Below are positions 1 through 8,800 of a stretch of 64,000 nucleotides of DNA, piece by piece. Position 1 is the stretch's first letter. Every line of letters starts with the position of its first letter. The stretch lies in the NCBI RefSeq assembly GCF_009659625.1, contig NZ_VOIW01000006.1, positions 124,001-188,000 on the forward strand. Reading direction: 5' to 3'. A model generated the notes under the pieces. That model did not search any database. It was not told the DNA's origin and saw only the letters and a program-made list of their open reading frames with translations. Made by a program: the position numbers and the translations under genes. Source of the stretch: Pseudomonas haemolytica (GTDB lineage: Bacteria > Pseudomonadota > Gammaproteobacteria > Pseudomonadales > Pseudomonadaceae).

Positions 1-185
1 TAGCCGGTGCGCTGATCTTCGGGCAAGTTCTGGATTTCCCAGGCGATCACCGCCTGCAAAGACAGCTCGCGCTGCTCGGCGGTGAGCTTGCGGCCATCGG
101 ACCACTTGCCGATTTCCACCGCGAGCTTGAGGCTCTCGTAGATGTCCGGGGTGATGTTTTCAATCATTTCAGCAAAAGAGGACAT
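1..185 (-). CDS. YeaC-like DUF1315 family protein (3' end outside window)
   Basis: This is the N-terminal 61 codons of a minus-strand gene that continues past the left edge. The protein starts MSSFAEMIENITPDIYES and continues with LAVEIGKWSDGRKLT, which matches the start of the small DUF1315/YeaC family (about 90 residues, cytoplasmic, function unknown). The start ATG is at 185-183, and the rhomboid gene ends 14 nt upstream on the same strand, so it is probably the last gene of the nadK-led operon. Family recognition is from memory of E. coli YeaC; no catalytic motif is visible. Confidence 0.75.
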   Translation of the reverse strand, partial: MSSFAEMIENITPDIYESLKLAVEIGKWSDGRKLTAEQRELSLQAVIAWEIQNLPEDQRTG

Positions 186-199
186 AAGGCTCTTCCTTA

Positions 200-1069
200 T
201 CAAATAGACGCTTTGCGACGGTTGTACAAACCACCGAGCAAACCCGTCAAGCAACCGATGACCAAGCCGCCCACGTGGGCCGCGTTGGCGATTTCGCCGA
301 AGCCGATCATCGAGACCAGCCCCGACAGGCAGAGCAACAACCACACCAGCATCATCACCAGCACCCCACGGGGCAGGCGATAGGCTGGGTTGGGCGACAA
401 TAATTGGAAGATCCAGCAATGCCCGAGCAGGCCATACAGCACGCCGGACAAACCGCCAAACAGGCCGGGGCCGCCATAGGCGTATTGACCGTAGTTGGAG
501 ACCAGGCTGAACAACAGGGTCAGGCCCAGCAGGTTGATACTGCCCTGGCGCGCTTCAATGCGCCGGCCCAGTTCCCAGTACCACATGCCGTTCATGGCCA
601 GGTGCAGGATGCCGAAGTGGATCAGCATCGGCGTGACCAGGCGCCACCACTGCCCCGATGCCAACGTGTCGGCAAGCGGTGTGAACTGGATGTACTCGCC
701 CAGCACCCGGAACGGCAGGAAGGTCAGCCAGGCCATGGCTTGCAGGTTTTCGCCGAGCAATGTCACAGCACCGACGATCAGGCTGGCCAGCAGCACCAGC
801 GCCGTGACCGGACTGTGACGCACCTGCTGGACAAAGCTTGGCCGCGCAACCGGCGCCTGTTCGGGAATATCCAGTTGCTGGTCCGGGTCGCCTGCAGGAA
901 AGCGCTGATACAACACGCGCACATCGTCGCTGATGCTCTCGGGCACCCACAACACTTGCTCACCCGCCTCTTCACTGACGCGATGGGGCACTTGCATGCG
1001 TTGCAGCAGTTTGACAAAACCGCCCAGGTCGACGCTCAGGGGCAAGCGCAATACGGCCACGGTACTCAT
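200..1069 (-). CDS. Rhomboid family intramembrane serine protease (GlpG-like)
   Basis: A 289-residue inner-membrane protease that cleaves transmembrane substrates. Residues 1-85 form a soluble N-terminal domain like that of GlpG, followed by about six membrane segments. The catalytic serine lies in GGLSGVLYG (Ser208) and the catalytic histidine in NAAHVGGL (His265). The oxyanion/loop motif HFGILHLAMN (His151, Asn160) is present. The start codon overlaps the stop of the upstream phosphoesterase as ATGA, which indicates translational coupling. The motifs are complete, so the enzyme should be active; the substrate cannot be told from sequence. Confidence 0.93.
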   Translation of the reverse strand: MSTVAVLRLPLSVDLGGFVKLLQRMQVPHRVSEEAGEQVLWVPESISDDVRVLYQRFPAGDPDQQLDIPEQAPVARPSFVQQVRHSPVTALVLLASLIVGAVTLLGENLQAMAWLTFLPFRVLGEYIQFTPLADTLASGQWWRLVTPMLIHFGILHLAMNGMWYWELGRRIEARQGSINLLGLTLLFSLVSNYGQYAYGGPGLFGGLSGVLYGLLGHCWIFQLLSPNPAYRLPRGVLVMMLVWLLLCLSGLVSMIGFGEIANAAHVGGLVIGCLTGLLGGLYNRRKASI

Positions 1070-2037
1070 TTGATAACCTCGGGCCGCTCAACGTCGACCC
1101 ATACGAATTTACGCGGATCCAGTTGGGTTTCCTGGTCCAGCCGATACGCCACCAACTTGCCGTACAGCACTGCGCTGTAGTCCAGGCAGGCCAGGTTCGG
1201 GCGGATCGGCGCGGGTTTGCCGCTGCGCCAGTAGTGGCCGACGAACAACAAGGGTTCATCGACGCCATAACGCAGCAGGGAATTCTTTTCCGTGGAAGAC
1301 AATGGCGTGCGCGCCACCGGCTCTGGCAAGGCGTCGGGCTGGAACACGATATCGCCGTAGGTCTTGGGGTCGTCTTCCCAGAATTTAGTGCGGAAGAACG
1401 AGCGCGTCAGGCCATCGCCACCGGTCAGGGTAAGGCCGTCGGGCAGGCGCATATCGGTGCCGCGCAACAGACGGTCGAAGGCGTTGCAGGCGAAACTGCC
1501 CGGTACGGCGGCGGCTTGCAGGAAGTGCTGGTCGATGCAGCCGTCCGGGAAGGTCGCGCGCAGCGGCTGGATAAAGCCCTCGTCCCAGCACGCATGCACC
1601 ACGCGGAAACGCCCGGCATCGACAAACAGCGGCATGTCGTAGAACCAGCCGAGGAAGTCGTGCCAGTCGGCCGGGTGATGTTCAAACTGGGTCAGGGTCT
1701 CGTGGATCAACCGCGCATGCCGTGGGTTGTGCTCGCGCACGAACTGCTTGCCACTGCCGGGCGGTGCCGGGGTGGACCAGCCCAGGGCGTTGAACTCGTG
1801 GTTGCCCATGATGCACAGCGCCTGGCCGGCCTCGGCCATGTCGTGGACGATATGCAACGCCTCGCGGATGCGCGGGCCACGGTCGATGATATCGCCGAGG
1901 AACACCGCCATGCGTGACGGGTGGCGCCACGTGCCGCCCTGCTTGTGGTAACCCAATTGGTCGAGCAAGTGCTCAAGGGTATGAGCGCAACCGTGCACGT
2001 CACCAATCAGGTCGTAGCTACGCGCGGGATCGAGCAT
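1066..2037 (-). CDS. Calcineurin-like metallophosphoesterase
   Basis: A 323-residue cytoplasmic phosphoesterase of the PPP/symmetrical-hydrolase type. The metal-binding motifs appear in order: GDVHG (Asp13, His15), GDIIDRGP (from Gly48), GNHEFNA (Asn79, His80) and a later VVHACWD. An upstream ATG in the same frame would give 340 residues, but I start at the ATG at 2037, because it overlaps the nadK stop as TGATG and the protein then begins with the expected short strand before GDVHG. It is the middle gene of nadK-phosphoesterase-rhomboid, with overlaps at both ends. The substrate is unknown; Ap4A or phosphoprotein are possibilities for this family. Confidence 0.9.
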   Translation of the reverse strand: MLDPARSYDLIGDVHGCAHTLEHLLDQLGYHKQGGTWRHPSRMAVFLGDIIDRGPRIREALHIVHDMAEAGQALCIMGNHEFNALGWSTPAPPGSGKQFVREHNPRHARLIHETLTQFEHHPADWHDFLGWFYDMPLFVDAGRFRVVHACWDEGFIQPLRATFPDGCIDQHFLQAAAVPGSFACNAFDRLLRGTDMRLPDGLTLTGGDGLTRSFFRTKFWEDDPKTYGDIVFQPDALPEPVARTPLSSTEKNSLLRYGVDEPLLFVGHYWRSGKPAPIRPNLACLDYSAVLYGKLVAYRLDQETQLDPRKFVWVDVERPEVIK

Positions 2038-2927
2038 CAGTCGCCTCCACCCCCCAAGCGGCTGCCCCAGCCCAGCTTGGTGCGGCACACTTCGTAGTAG
2101 TTGTGATCCAGCGGGTGGATCAAGCGCAACTTCTGTGCCTTCTTGCTCACGGTGATGGTGTCACCGGGGGCGCAGGTGAAATGGTTCTGCCCGTCGCAGG
2201 AGACTTGCGGGTAGATCTGCATGTCTTTGGACACCACGATTTTCAGCTCACTGTTGCCATCGACCACAATCGGCCGGCTGGACAACATATGGGGGTACAT
2301 CGGCACGATCACAATGGCATCGAGCTTGGGATGCATGATCGGGCCACCCGCCGACAGCGCGTAAGCAGTAGAGCCGGTGGGCGTGGCGACGATCAGGCCG
2401 TCGGCCTTCTGACTGCACACGAACTGGCCGTCGATATACAACTCGAACTCGATCATCCGCGTGGACTTGCCCGGGTGCAGCACCACATCGTTGAGGGCGT
2501 CGCCCTGGCCGATGGCCTCGCCATGGCGACGCACTTCGGCTTGCAGCAGGAAGCGGTTCTCCACCAGGTAATGGCCATCGAGCACCTTGGCCACTTCGAC
2601 TTCCAGCTCATCGGGGCGGATATCGGTGAGAAACCCCAGGCTGCCCCGGTTGATCCCCAGCACCGGCACGTTATGCCGCGCCAGCGCCCGGGCGGCACCG
2701 AGCAGGCTGCCATCGCCGCCGACCACGATGACCATGTCACACACTTCGCCGAGCATCTTGCGCGACGAGGTTTGCAGGCCATGGCCCGGGAGGATTTCGG
2801 CGATGGTGTCTTCGAGGATCACATGCAGGTGGCGCTCGAGCAGAAACTTCTTCAGCCGGCGGACGGTGTCCAACACCTGGGTACTGCCCAGGCGACCGAT
2901 AATGCCGATATTGCGAAATTGCTCCAT
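2037..2927 (-). CDS. nadK: NAD kinase
   Basis: Phosphorylates NAD+ to NADP+ in the cytoplasm. The protein has 296 residues, the usual length in Pseudomonas. It carries the GGDGS motif (residues 70-74, catalytic Asp72), NRGSLGFLTD (93-102) and the C-terminal nucleotide-binding stretch TPTGSTAYALSAGGP. An in-frame ATG 99 nt upstream exists, but the start at 2927 has an AGGAG ribosome-binding site just upstream and begins MEQFRNIGIIGR, as in homologues. It is the first gene of a three- or four-gene minus-strand operon, divergent from the DUF1853 gene. Confidence 0.96.
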   Translation of the reverse strand: MEQFRNIGIIGRLGSTQVLDTVRRLKKFLLERHLHVILEDTIAEILPGHGLQTSSRKMLGEVCDMVIVVGGDGSLLGAARALARHNVPVLGINRGSLGFLTDIRPDELEVEVAKVLDGHYLVENRFLLQAEVRRHGEAIGQGDALNDVVLHPGKSTRMIEFELYIDGQFVCSQKADGLIVATPTGSTAYALSAGGPIMHPKLDAIVIVPMYPHMLSSRPIVVDGNSELKIVVSKDMQIYPQVSCDGQNHFTCAPGDTITVSKKAQKLRLIHPLDHNYYEVCRTKLGWGSRLGGGGD

Positions 2928-3072
2928 GGGGCTCCTGCGGGGTTTTGGGGTGTGGCAAAAAGAACGATTATGGGCGAAAGGCCGTCTCAGGCAAAATCCT
3001 TTGTCGCCGCCAAGCCTTGATGACAATGGTTCTCAAGCACCCTCACCCGGTTGAAAAGGCTATGCTCGGACC

Positions 3073-4020
3073 ATGACAGTGTTCCCTGACTTGCACGCCC
3101 TGCCCCGTCAATTGCGCCACCCCGAGGTGCGCGACCTGGCGTGGGTGATGCTCGCCCCGCCGATGCTGGCGCAGACGCCGTGGCCGCAACGCCACCCGCT
3201 GGCCGGCAGTGACTGGGTGCAGGCGCCCCACCTGCTCGAAGCCTGGCTACGCCAGCTGGACCGCGACAGCAGCGCCTTGCAGCAGTGGCTGAGCCTGTCG
3301 CGCACGCGGCGCCTGGGCCTCTACTACGAACGTTTGTGGCAGTTTGCCGTGCAGCATGCGCCGGGCGTGGAGTTACTGGCGGCCAACCTGCCGATCCGCC
3401 GGGCCGGGCATACCCTGGGCGAGCTGGACATGCTGCTGCGCGACCGCGATGGCGTGCACCACCTGGAACTGGCGATCAAGCTCTACCTGGGCCCGCAGGA
3501 CGGCGATGGCGAAGACGCCGCGCAATGGCTCGGCCCTGGGTGCCATGACCGGCTGGACCGCAAGCTGGCGCACCTGGCCCAGCACCAACTGCCGATTTCG
3601 GCGCGGGCCGAAAGTCGCGAAGCCTTGGCAGCGCTGGATATCCAAGCGTTCGATGCACATTTGTGGCTCGGCGGTTACCTGCTCTACCCCTGGCCCGGCG
3701 CGGCGCAACCCCCGCTCGGCGCCCATCCGCAGCATTTGCGCGGGCGCTGGTTGCACCAGCGTGATTGGCAGGATTTTGTCAGCACCCGCCCAGCCGGCCG
3801 CTGGCAACCCCTGCCCCGCCATGCCTGGCTGGCGCCGGCGCATTACCCGGCGGATGAGGTGTGGAGTGACGCGCAGATGCAGGGCTGGCTGGCGCAACTG
3901 GACCCGATGGCACCCGCGCAGTTGCTGGTGCGGATGGTGCAGGCCGGTGAGGACTGGGAAGAGGCGGAGAGACTGTTTCTGGTGGCGGATCTTTGGCCGA
4001 ATGTGCCTGGGGCGGGCTGA
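3073..4020 (+). CDS. DUF1853 family protein, nuclease-fold-like
   Basis: A 315-residue cytoplasmic protein of the conserved DUF1853 family, function unknown. A central stretch has GELDMLLRD (about residue 115) followed by HLELAIKLYL (about residue 130). This resembles the D...(D/E)xK core of PD-(D/E)XK nucleases, including the preceding small domain with an early Glu. It is a single gene, divergent from nadK and followed by a REP pair. The link to nucleases is my inference from the motif spacing; no biochemical function is known to me. Confidence 0.85.
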   Translation: MTVFPDLHALPRQLRHPEVRDLAWVMLAPPMLAQTPWPQRHPLAGSDWVQAPHLLEAWLRQLDRDSSALQQWLSLSRTRRLGLYYERLWQFAVQHAPGVELLAANLPIRRAGHTLGELDMLLRDRDGVHHLELAIKLYLGPQDGDGEDAAQWLGPGCHDRLDRKLAHLAQHQLPISARAESREALAALDIQAFDAHLWLGGYLLYPWPGAAQPPLGAHPQHLRGRWLHQRDWQDFVSTRPAGRWQPLPRHAWLAPAHYPADEVWSDAQMQGWLAQLDPMAPAQLLVRMVQAGEDWEEAERLFLVADLWPNVPGAG

Positions 4021-4044
4021 CACTTTTGTACTGTTGATAAGGGC

Positions 4045-4132
4045 CTCTTCGCGAGCAAGCCCGCTCCCACACTTAACCGAGTACACCCTTTGGAATGCGG
4101 TTAGATGTGGGAGCGGGCTTGCTCGCGAAGGC
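4045..4132. repeat. REP pair (inverted, REPIN-like)
   Basis: Two copies of a Pseudomonas REP sequence face each other: 4045-4072 reads CTCTTCGCGAGCAAGCCCG and 4106-4132 carries the complement. About 33 nt separate them. The pair sits between the convergent ends of the DUF1853 gene and the chlD-like frame and could fold into a long hairpin in RNA, possibly helping termination. Confidence 0.88.
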
Positions 4133-4145
4133 AATGGCCCAGACG

Positions 4146-4877
4146 CTACAGCTTATCGATATGCCGATAATCGAGCTGCAACCCGGCAGCTAATTCCTGG
4201 GCCCGCCCCAACCTGATCGGCCCACGCTCGATATCCACCAACATCCCTGGGCACTCCAATCGCGGTAGCGCGCCGATCGCCTTGAGCCGCCCATCAGTCA
4301 CCACCAGCAACTGCTGTTGCTCGCCGGGATAGCGCTTGCGCCGCGCCGCCAGCCAATGCCCGGCCTCGTTCAACGCCGCCAGCAACGGCGTGCCACCGCC
4401 AGCGCCCAGTTGATCCAGCCAGCCCGCCAAGCCCTTGGCGGCCTTGAGCCCCTGCACCTGCCATTTGGGCGAGCGCCCACTGGCCGTGAGTAACGCCATG
4501 CGCGCCCGTTGCCGATACGCATCGTCAAACAACTGGGCCAACAACCCCTTGGCATCGGTCAACGCACGATGGCGTCGGGTGGACGCCGAGGCATCGACAA
4601 TCACCAACCACAGTTCAGGGGCCGAACGGCTACGCAGGTGGAACAGCACATCTGCACGGCATTGCGGCCGGCCACCGAGCAACGTGCCCGGCCAATTGAT
4701 CGAACCCTGCTGCGCGCTGCGCGCCTTGCCTTGCCTGCCGTTGTCCAGTCGCCCCGCCTGGGGCCGGTCATTCGCCCCCGCGTCAGGTCGGGGGCGAATG
4801 CCTAGGGCTTTTTTGGCCAGGCCGGCACATCGCGGCGCGCGCCCGTGGGCAAGGCCGGTGCGGGCATATCGCCCCAC
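4146..4877 (-). CDS. ChlD-like von Willebrand A domain protein (probably made by -1 frameshift from chlI)
   Basis: This frame encodes the C-terminal half of a ChlD-type chelatase subunit: a short Arg/Gly-rich linker, the TLLGGRPQCRADV segment, and a vWA domain with the MIDAS motif VDASAST. It partners CobN in cobalt insertion. The frame has no convincing start: the only ATG (4877) lies inside the upstream ATPase gene and has no good ribosome-binding site, and no ATG or GTG with a Shine-Dalgarno follows the ATPase stop. It is the exact -1 frame of the ATPase gene, with a slippery heptamer at 4808-4814. I therefore infer that its sequence from about 4808 on is translated as the C-terminal 220 residues of a fused 551-residue ChlI-ChlD protein. 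Independent initiation is the alternative. Confidence 0.75.
   Translation of the reverse strand: MGRYARTGLAHGRAPRCAGLAKKALGIRPRPDAGANDRPQAGRLDNGRQGKARSAQQGSINWPGTLLGGRPQCRADVLFHLRSRSAPELWLVIVDASASTRRHRALTDAKGLLAQLFDDAYRQRARMALLTASGRSPKWQVQGLKAAKGLAGWLDQLGAGGGTPLLAALNEAGHWLAARRKRYPGEQQQLLVVTDGRLKAIGALPRLECPGMLVDIERGPIRLGRAQELAAGLQLDYRHIDKL
4769..4814 (-). promoter_or_regulatory. Candidate -1 programmed ribosomal frameshift signal (chlI to chlD)
   Basis: Read on the minus strand, codons CCA AAA AAG at the end of the ATPase gene form the heptamer A_AAA_AAG (4814-4808) in the correct zero-frame phase. The spacer is CCCTAGG (7 nt, containing the TAG stop). It is followed by a perfect 12-bp hairpin, CATTCGCCCCCG with its complement, around an 8-nt loop (4800-4769). 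A -1 slip enters the vWA frame directly. All elements are seen in the sequence; frameshifting itself is inferred. Confidence 0.8.
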
Positions 4878-5800
4878 TGGCCTTGGCCGAGTGAAGTGTC
4901 CGAAGGGCTTGACGACGGCCCTTGATTCGGTGGCGCGGCGGGCGGGGTTTGCTGTTGACGGCGATGGCGCAAGGCAAATTCAGCAACCGCCTGGATATCT
5001 TCCTCCGCGATGGCTGCCGCGCCCCGCCACGCGGCATGGGCCCGAGCGCCACGCAGCCAGACCAGGTCGGCGCGCAAGCCATCCACGCCCGCGGCAAAAC
5101 AGCGCTCGGTGATCCGGGCCAATGCCTGGTCATCCAACTCGATGCTGTCCAGCCGTGCCCGCGCCTGGGTGCAGCGCTCGCGCAAGGCGGACTGGGGTTC
5201 AGCCCACTGCGCGCAGAACGCGGCCGGATCATTGTCGAAATCCAGGCGACGGCGGATGATCTGCCCGCGCTCGGCGGGCAAGGTCTGCCCGCTCAACGCC
5301 ACATTGAAGCCGAAGCGGTCGAGTAACTGCGGGCGCAGCTCGCCCTCTTCCGGGTTCATGGTGCCGATCAGCACAAAGCGCGCCGAATGCCGATGGGAAA
5401 TGCCGTCACGCTCGATCAGGTTGGTGCCGCTGGCGGCCACGTCCAGCAAAAGGTCCACCAAGTGGTCCGCGAGCAGGTTGACTTCATCCACATACAACAC
5501 ACCCCCGTCAGCCTTGGCCAACACGCCGGGAGAAAATTGTGCACGGCCCTCGCCGAGCGCGGCATCCAGGTCCAAGGTGCCGACCAGGCGCTCTTCGGTC
5601 GCGCCCAGGGGCAAGGTGACGAACTGCCCGCTGGCCAACAGGTCTGCCAGGCCACGGGCCAGGGTCGACTTGGCCATGCCGCGCGGCCCTTCGATCAGCA
5701 CACCGCCGATCCTGGGGTCGATGGCGGTCAGGCACAACGCCAGTTTCAGGTCGTCGGCGCCGACCACAGCGGACAGCGGAAAATGGGGAATATCAGTCAT
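4802..5800 (-). CDS. ChlI-like AAA+ ATPase subunit of the cobalt chelatase
   Basis: A 332-residue AAA+ ATPase of the magnesium-chelatase ChlI/BchI type. Walker A is GPRGMAKST (38-46) and Walker B is VLYVDEVNLL (101-110), followed by a sensor region GTMNPEEGELRPQLLDRF. The C-terminus is a Pro/Gly-rich linker ending WPKKP. The start at 5800 overlaps the cobN stop as TGATG; an in-frame ATG further upstream lies inside cobN and is rejected. The gene sits directly after cobN, so it should power Co2+ insertion into hydrogenobyrinate a,c-diamide rather than Mg2+ chelation, since no bacteriochlorophyll genes are present. Translation probably also continues into the vWA frame by -1 frameshifting. Confidence 0.92.
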   Translation of the reverse strand: MTDIPHFPLSAVVGADDLKLALCLTAIDPRIGGVLIEGPRGMAKSTLARGLADLLASGQFVTLPLGATEERLVGTLDLDAALGEGRAQFSPGVLAKADGGVLYVDEVNLLADHLVDLLLDVAASGTNLIERDGISHRHSARFVLIGTMNPEEGELRPQLLDRFGFNVALSGQTLPAERGQIIRRRLDFDNDPAAFCAQWAEPQSALRERCTQARARLDSIELDDQALARITERCFAAGVDGLRADLVWLRGARAHAAWRGAAAIAEEDIQAVAEFALRHRRQQQTPPAAPPNQGPSSSPSDTSLGQGQWGDMPAPALPTGARRDVPAWPKKP

Positions 5801-8800
5801 CAGCTGTCTTCTTCTATATCCAGCAACAGGTTTTCCAATGCGTCGCGATACGCCCCCGGCTCCTGCCACATGCCACGCTGCTGGGCTTCGAGCATGCGTT
5901 CGGTCATGTCGCGCAAGGCGTCGGGGTTGTGCTGTTGCACAAAGGCCCGGATGTCAGGGTCGAGCAGGTAGGCATCGGCCAGCAGTGCATATTGATGATC
6001 ATCGATCAGCGCGGTGGTGGCGTCGAACGCGAACAGGTTGTCCACGGTCGCGGCCATCTCGAACGCACCTTTATAGCCATGGCGCTTCACGCCTTCGATC
6101 CACTTGGGGTTGGCGGCGCGGGCACGGATCACCCGGTTCAGCTCTTCCTTCAAGGTGCGGATTCTGGGCAGGTCTGGCTGGCTATGGTCGCCATGATAGC
6201 TGGCGGCCTTGTCACCGCTCAGGGTTTCCACGGCGGCGAGCATGCCACCCTGGAACTGGTAGTAGTCGTTGGAGTCGAGCAGGTCGTGCTCGCGATTGTC
6301 CTGGTTTTGCACTACCGCCTGCACCTGGCTCAAGCGCTGGGCGAATTGCTCGCGAGCGGCGGTGCCCTCGTCGGAGCCACCGTAGGCATAGCCGCCCCAG
6401 TTCAAGTAGACCTCGGCCAAGTCCTCACGGCTTTGCCACAGGCGTCCGTCAACTGCGCCCTGCACCCCTGCGCCATAGGCACCCGGCTTGGCGCCGAAGA
6501 TGCGCCAGCCGGCCTGTTTCCCCGCGGCCTCTGCGTCCAGGCCCGACTCAAGCAGCGCTTGGCGCTCGCTGCGCACCTTGGCGGCCAGCGGGTTCATGTC
6601 GTCCGGTTCGTCCAGGGCCGCCACCGCCTGCACCGCCGCATCGAACAGGCGGATCAGGTTGGCGAAGGCGTCGCGAAAGAACCCGGAAACGCGCAGGGTC
6701 ACATCGACACGTGGGCGGTCGAGCAAGCTGATCGGCAGGATTTCAAAATCATCCACCCGCTGGCTGCCGGTGGCCCATACCGGGCGCACGCCCATCAGCG
6801 CCATGGCCTGGGCGATATCGTCGCCGCCAGTACGCATGGTCGCCGTGCCCCAGACCGACAGGCCGAGTTGGCGCAAATGGTCACCGTGGTCTTGCAGGTG
6901 ACGTTCAAGAATCAGATTGGCCGATTGAAAGCCGATGCGCCAGGCCGTGGTGGTTGGCAGATTGCGCACGTCTACAGTGAAGAAATTTCGCCCTGTCGGC
7001 AGTACATCCAGACGCCCGCGGCTTGGCGCACCGCTGGGCCCTGCCGGCACAAAGCGCCCATTCAAGGCATCCAGCAAACCGTACATTTCCGCCGGGCCGC
7101 ATGCATCCAGGCGTGGCGCCACGACAATGCGCAGGCTTTCGATGACCGACTTCACGTCCTCCCAGCCGGGCTCCTCCAATTGCTCGATGGGGCCTTCCAG
7201 CGCTTGCTCGATCAAACGCGCCGCGTACAGCTCCAAGCGCTCGCGGGTATCGCCGGCGGTGCGCCACAACTGCCCATCAATCTTTTGCAGCACCAACGGG
7301 CGCCGCCCCGTCCACGGCTCGGCCAGTGCGCAATCGAGCGGGTCAAAACCCAGCTCGAATGCCTTGGCCAGCACCCGCAGCAGGCTCGATTGCGGGCCAC
7401 GGCCATCGCCACGGGGAATGCGCAGCAGCGCCAGCAAGGTGTCGATGCGCAGGCGACCTTCGGGCGACTCGCCAAAGATATGCAGGCCGTCGCGGATCTG
7501 CGACTCCTTCAAGTCACACAGGTAGGTGTCCAGGCGCGGCAACCAAATGTCGGCGTCAGCCTCGCCGTCCAGTTCCAGTTCCTGGTCGATGCGTGTTTCG
7601 CGCACCAGCTTGAGAATGTCTTTTTGCAACTCAAGGGCGCGGCGCGGGTCGAGCAATTGTGCTTCGTAGTACTCGTCGGCCAACAGCTCCAGGTTACGCA
7701 GCGGGCCGTAGGTTTCAGCGCGGGTCAGTGGCGGCATCAGATGGTCGATGATCACCGCCTGGGTGCGCCGCTTGGCCTGGGCGCCCTCGCCCGGGTCGTT
7801 GACGATAAACGGGTAGATATTCGGCAAAGGCCCCAGCAACACATCCGGCCAGCAGTTTTGCGACAGGCCCACGCCTTTGCCCGGCAACCACTCCAGGTTG
7901 CCGTGCTTGCCCACATGGATCACGCCATGGGCGCCGTAGGTGTGGCGCAGCCAGAAGTAAAACGCCAGGTAGCCGTGGGGCGGCACCAGGTCCGGGTCGT
8001 GGTACACCGCACTGGCGTCCACTTGGTAACCCCGGGCCGGCTGGATGCCGACGAAGGTCAGGCCCAGGCGCAGGCCGGCGATCATCATGCGACCGTCGCG
8101 AAACATAGGATCGTTTTGTGGGGTGCCCCAACGTTCCAGCACGGCCTCGCGATTGGACTCCGGCAGGCGATCGAACATCGCCTGGTAATCCTGCAGGCCC
8201 AGGCTTTGATGGCAGGGGCGCAGGTCGAGGCTGTCGAGGTCGTTGGTGACGCCGCCGAGCAACGCATGGATTAGCGCGGTGCCACTGTCGGGAAGCAGCT
8301 GCGCCACCGGATAGCCTTCGGCTTGCAGGGCACGCAGGATATTCAGCGCCGCCGCCGGCGTGTCTAGCCCCACACCGTTACCGATGCGACCGTCGCGGGT
8401 CGGGTAATTGGCGAGGATCAGGGCGATGCGTTTTTCGGCATTCGGCACCCGGGCCAGGTCGACCCAGCGCCGCGCCAGTTCAGCGACAAAATCCATGCGC
8501 TCAGGCGCTGCGCGGTAGCACACCACGTCCGACTGGCTGCGCTCGCTGCGCCAGGCCAGGTCTTTGAAACTGATGGGCCGGCTGATGATGCGCCCATCCA
8601 GTTCCGGCAAGGCAATATGCATCGCCAGGTCGCGGGGGCCGAGCCCCTGTTCGCTGGCCTGCCATCCGGGCTGGTTATCCTGGGCGCAGATCGCCTGGAT
8701 TACCGGGATATTGCGCCGAAACGGGCGCAGGTGCGGCGCTTCGGGGCTGGATTGGGCGAAACCCGTGGTGTTGAGGATCACCGCAGCGTCCACGTCGTCG

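Noticed and set aside
5929..8274. 781-codon open frame on the plus strand opposite cobN
   Set aside because: Antisense shadow of cobN, with no start signal and no domain.
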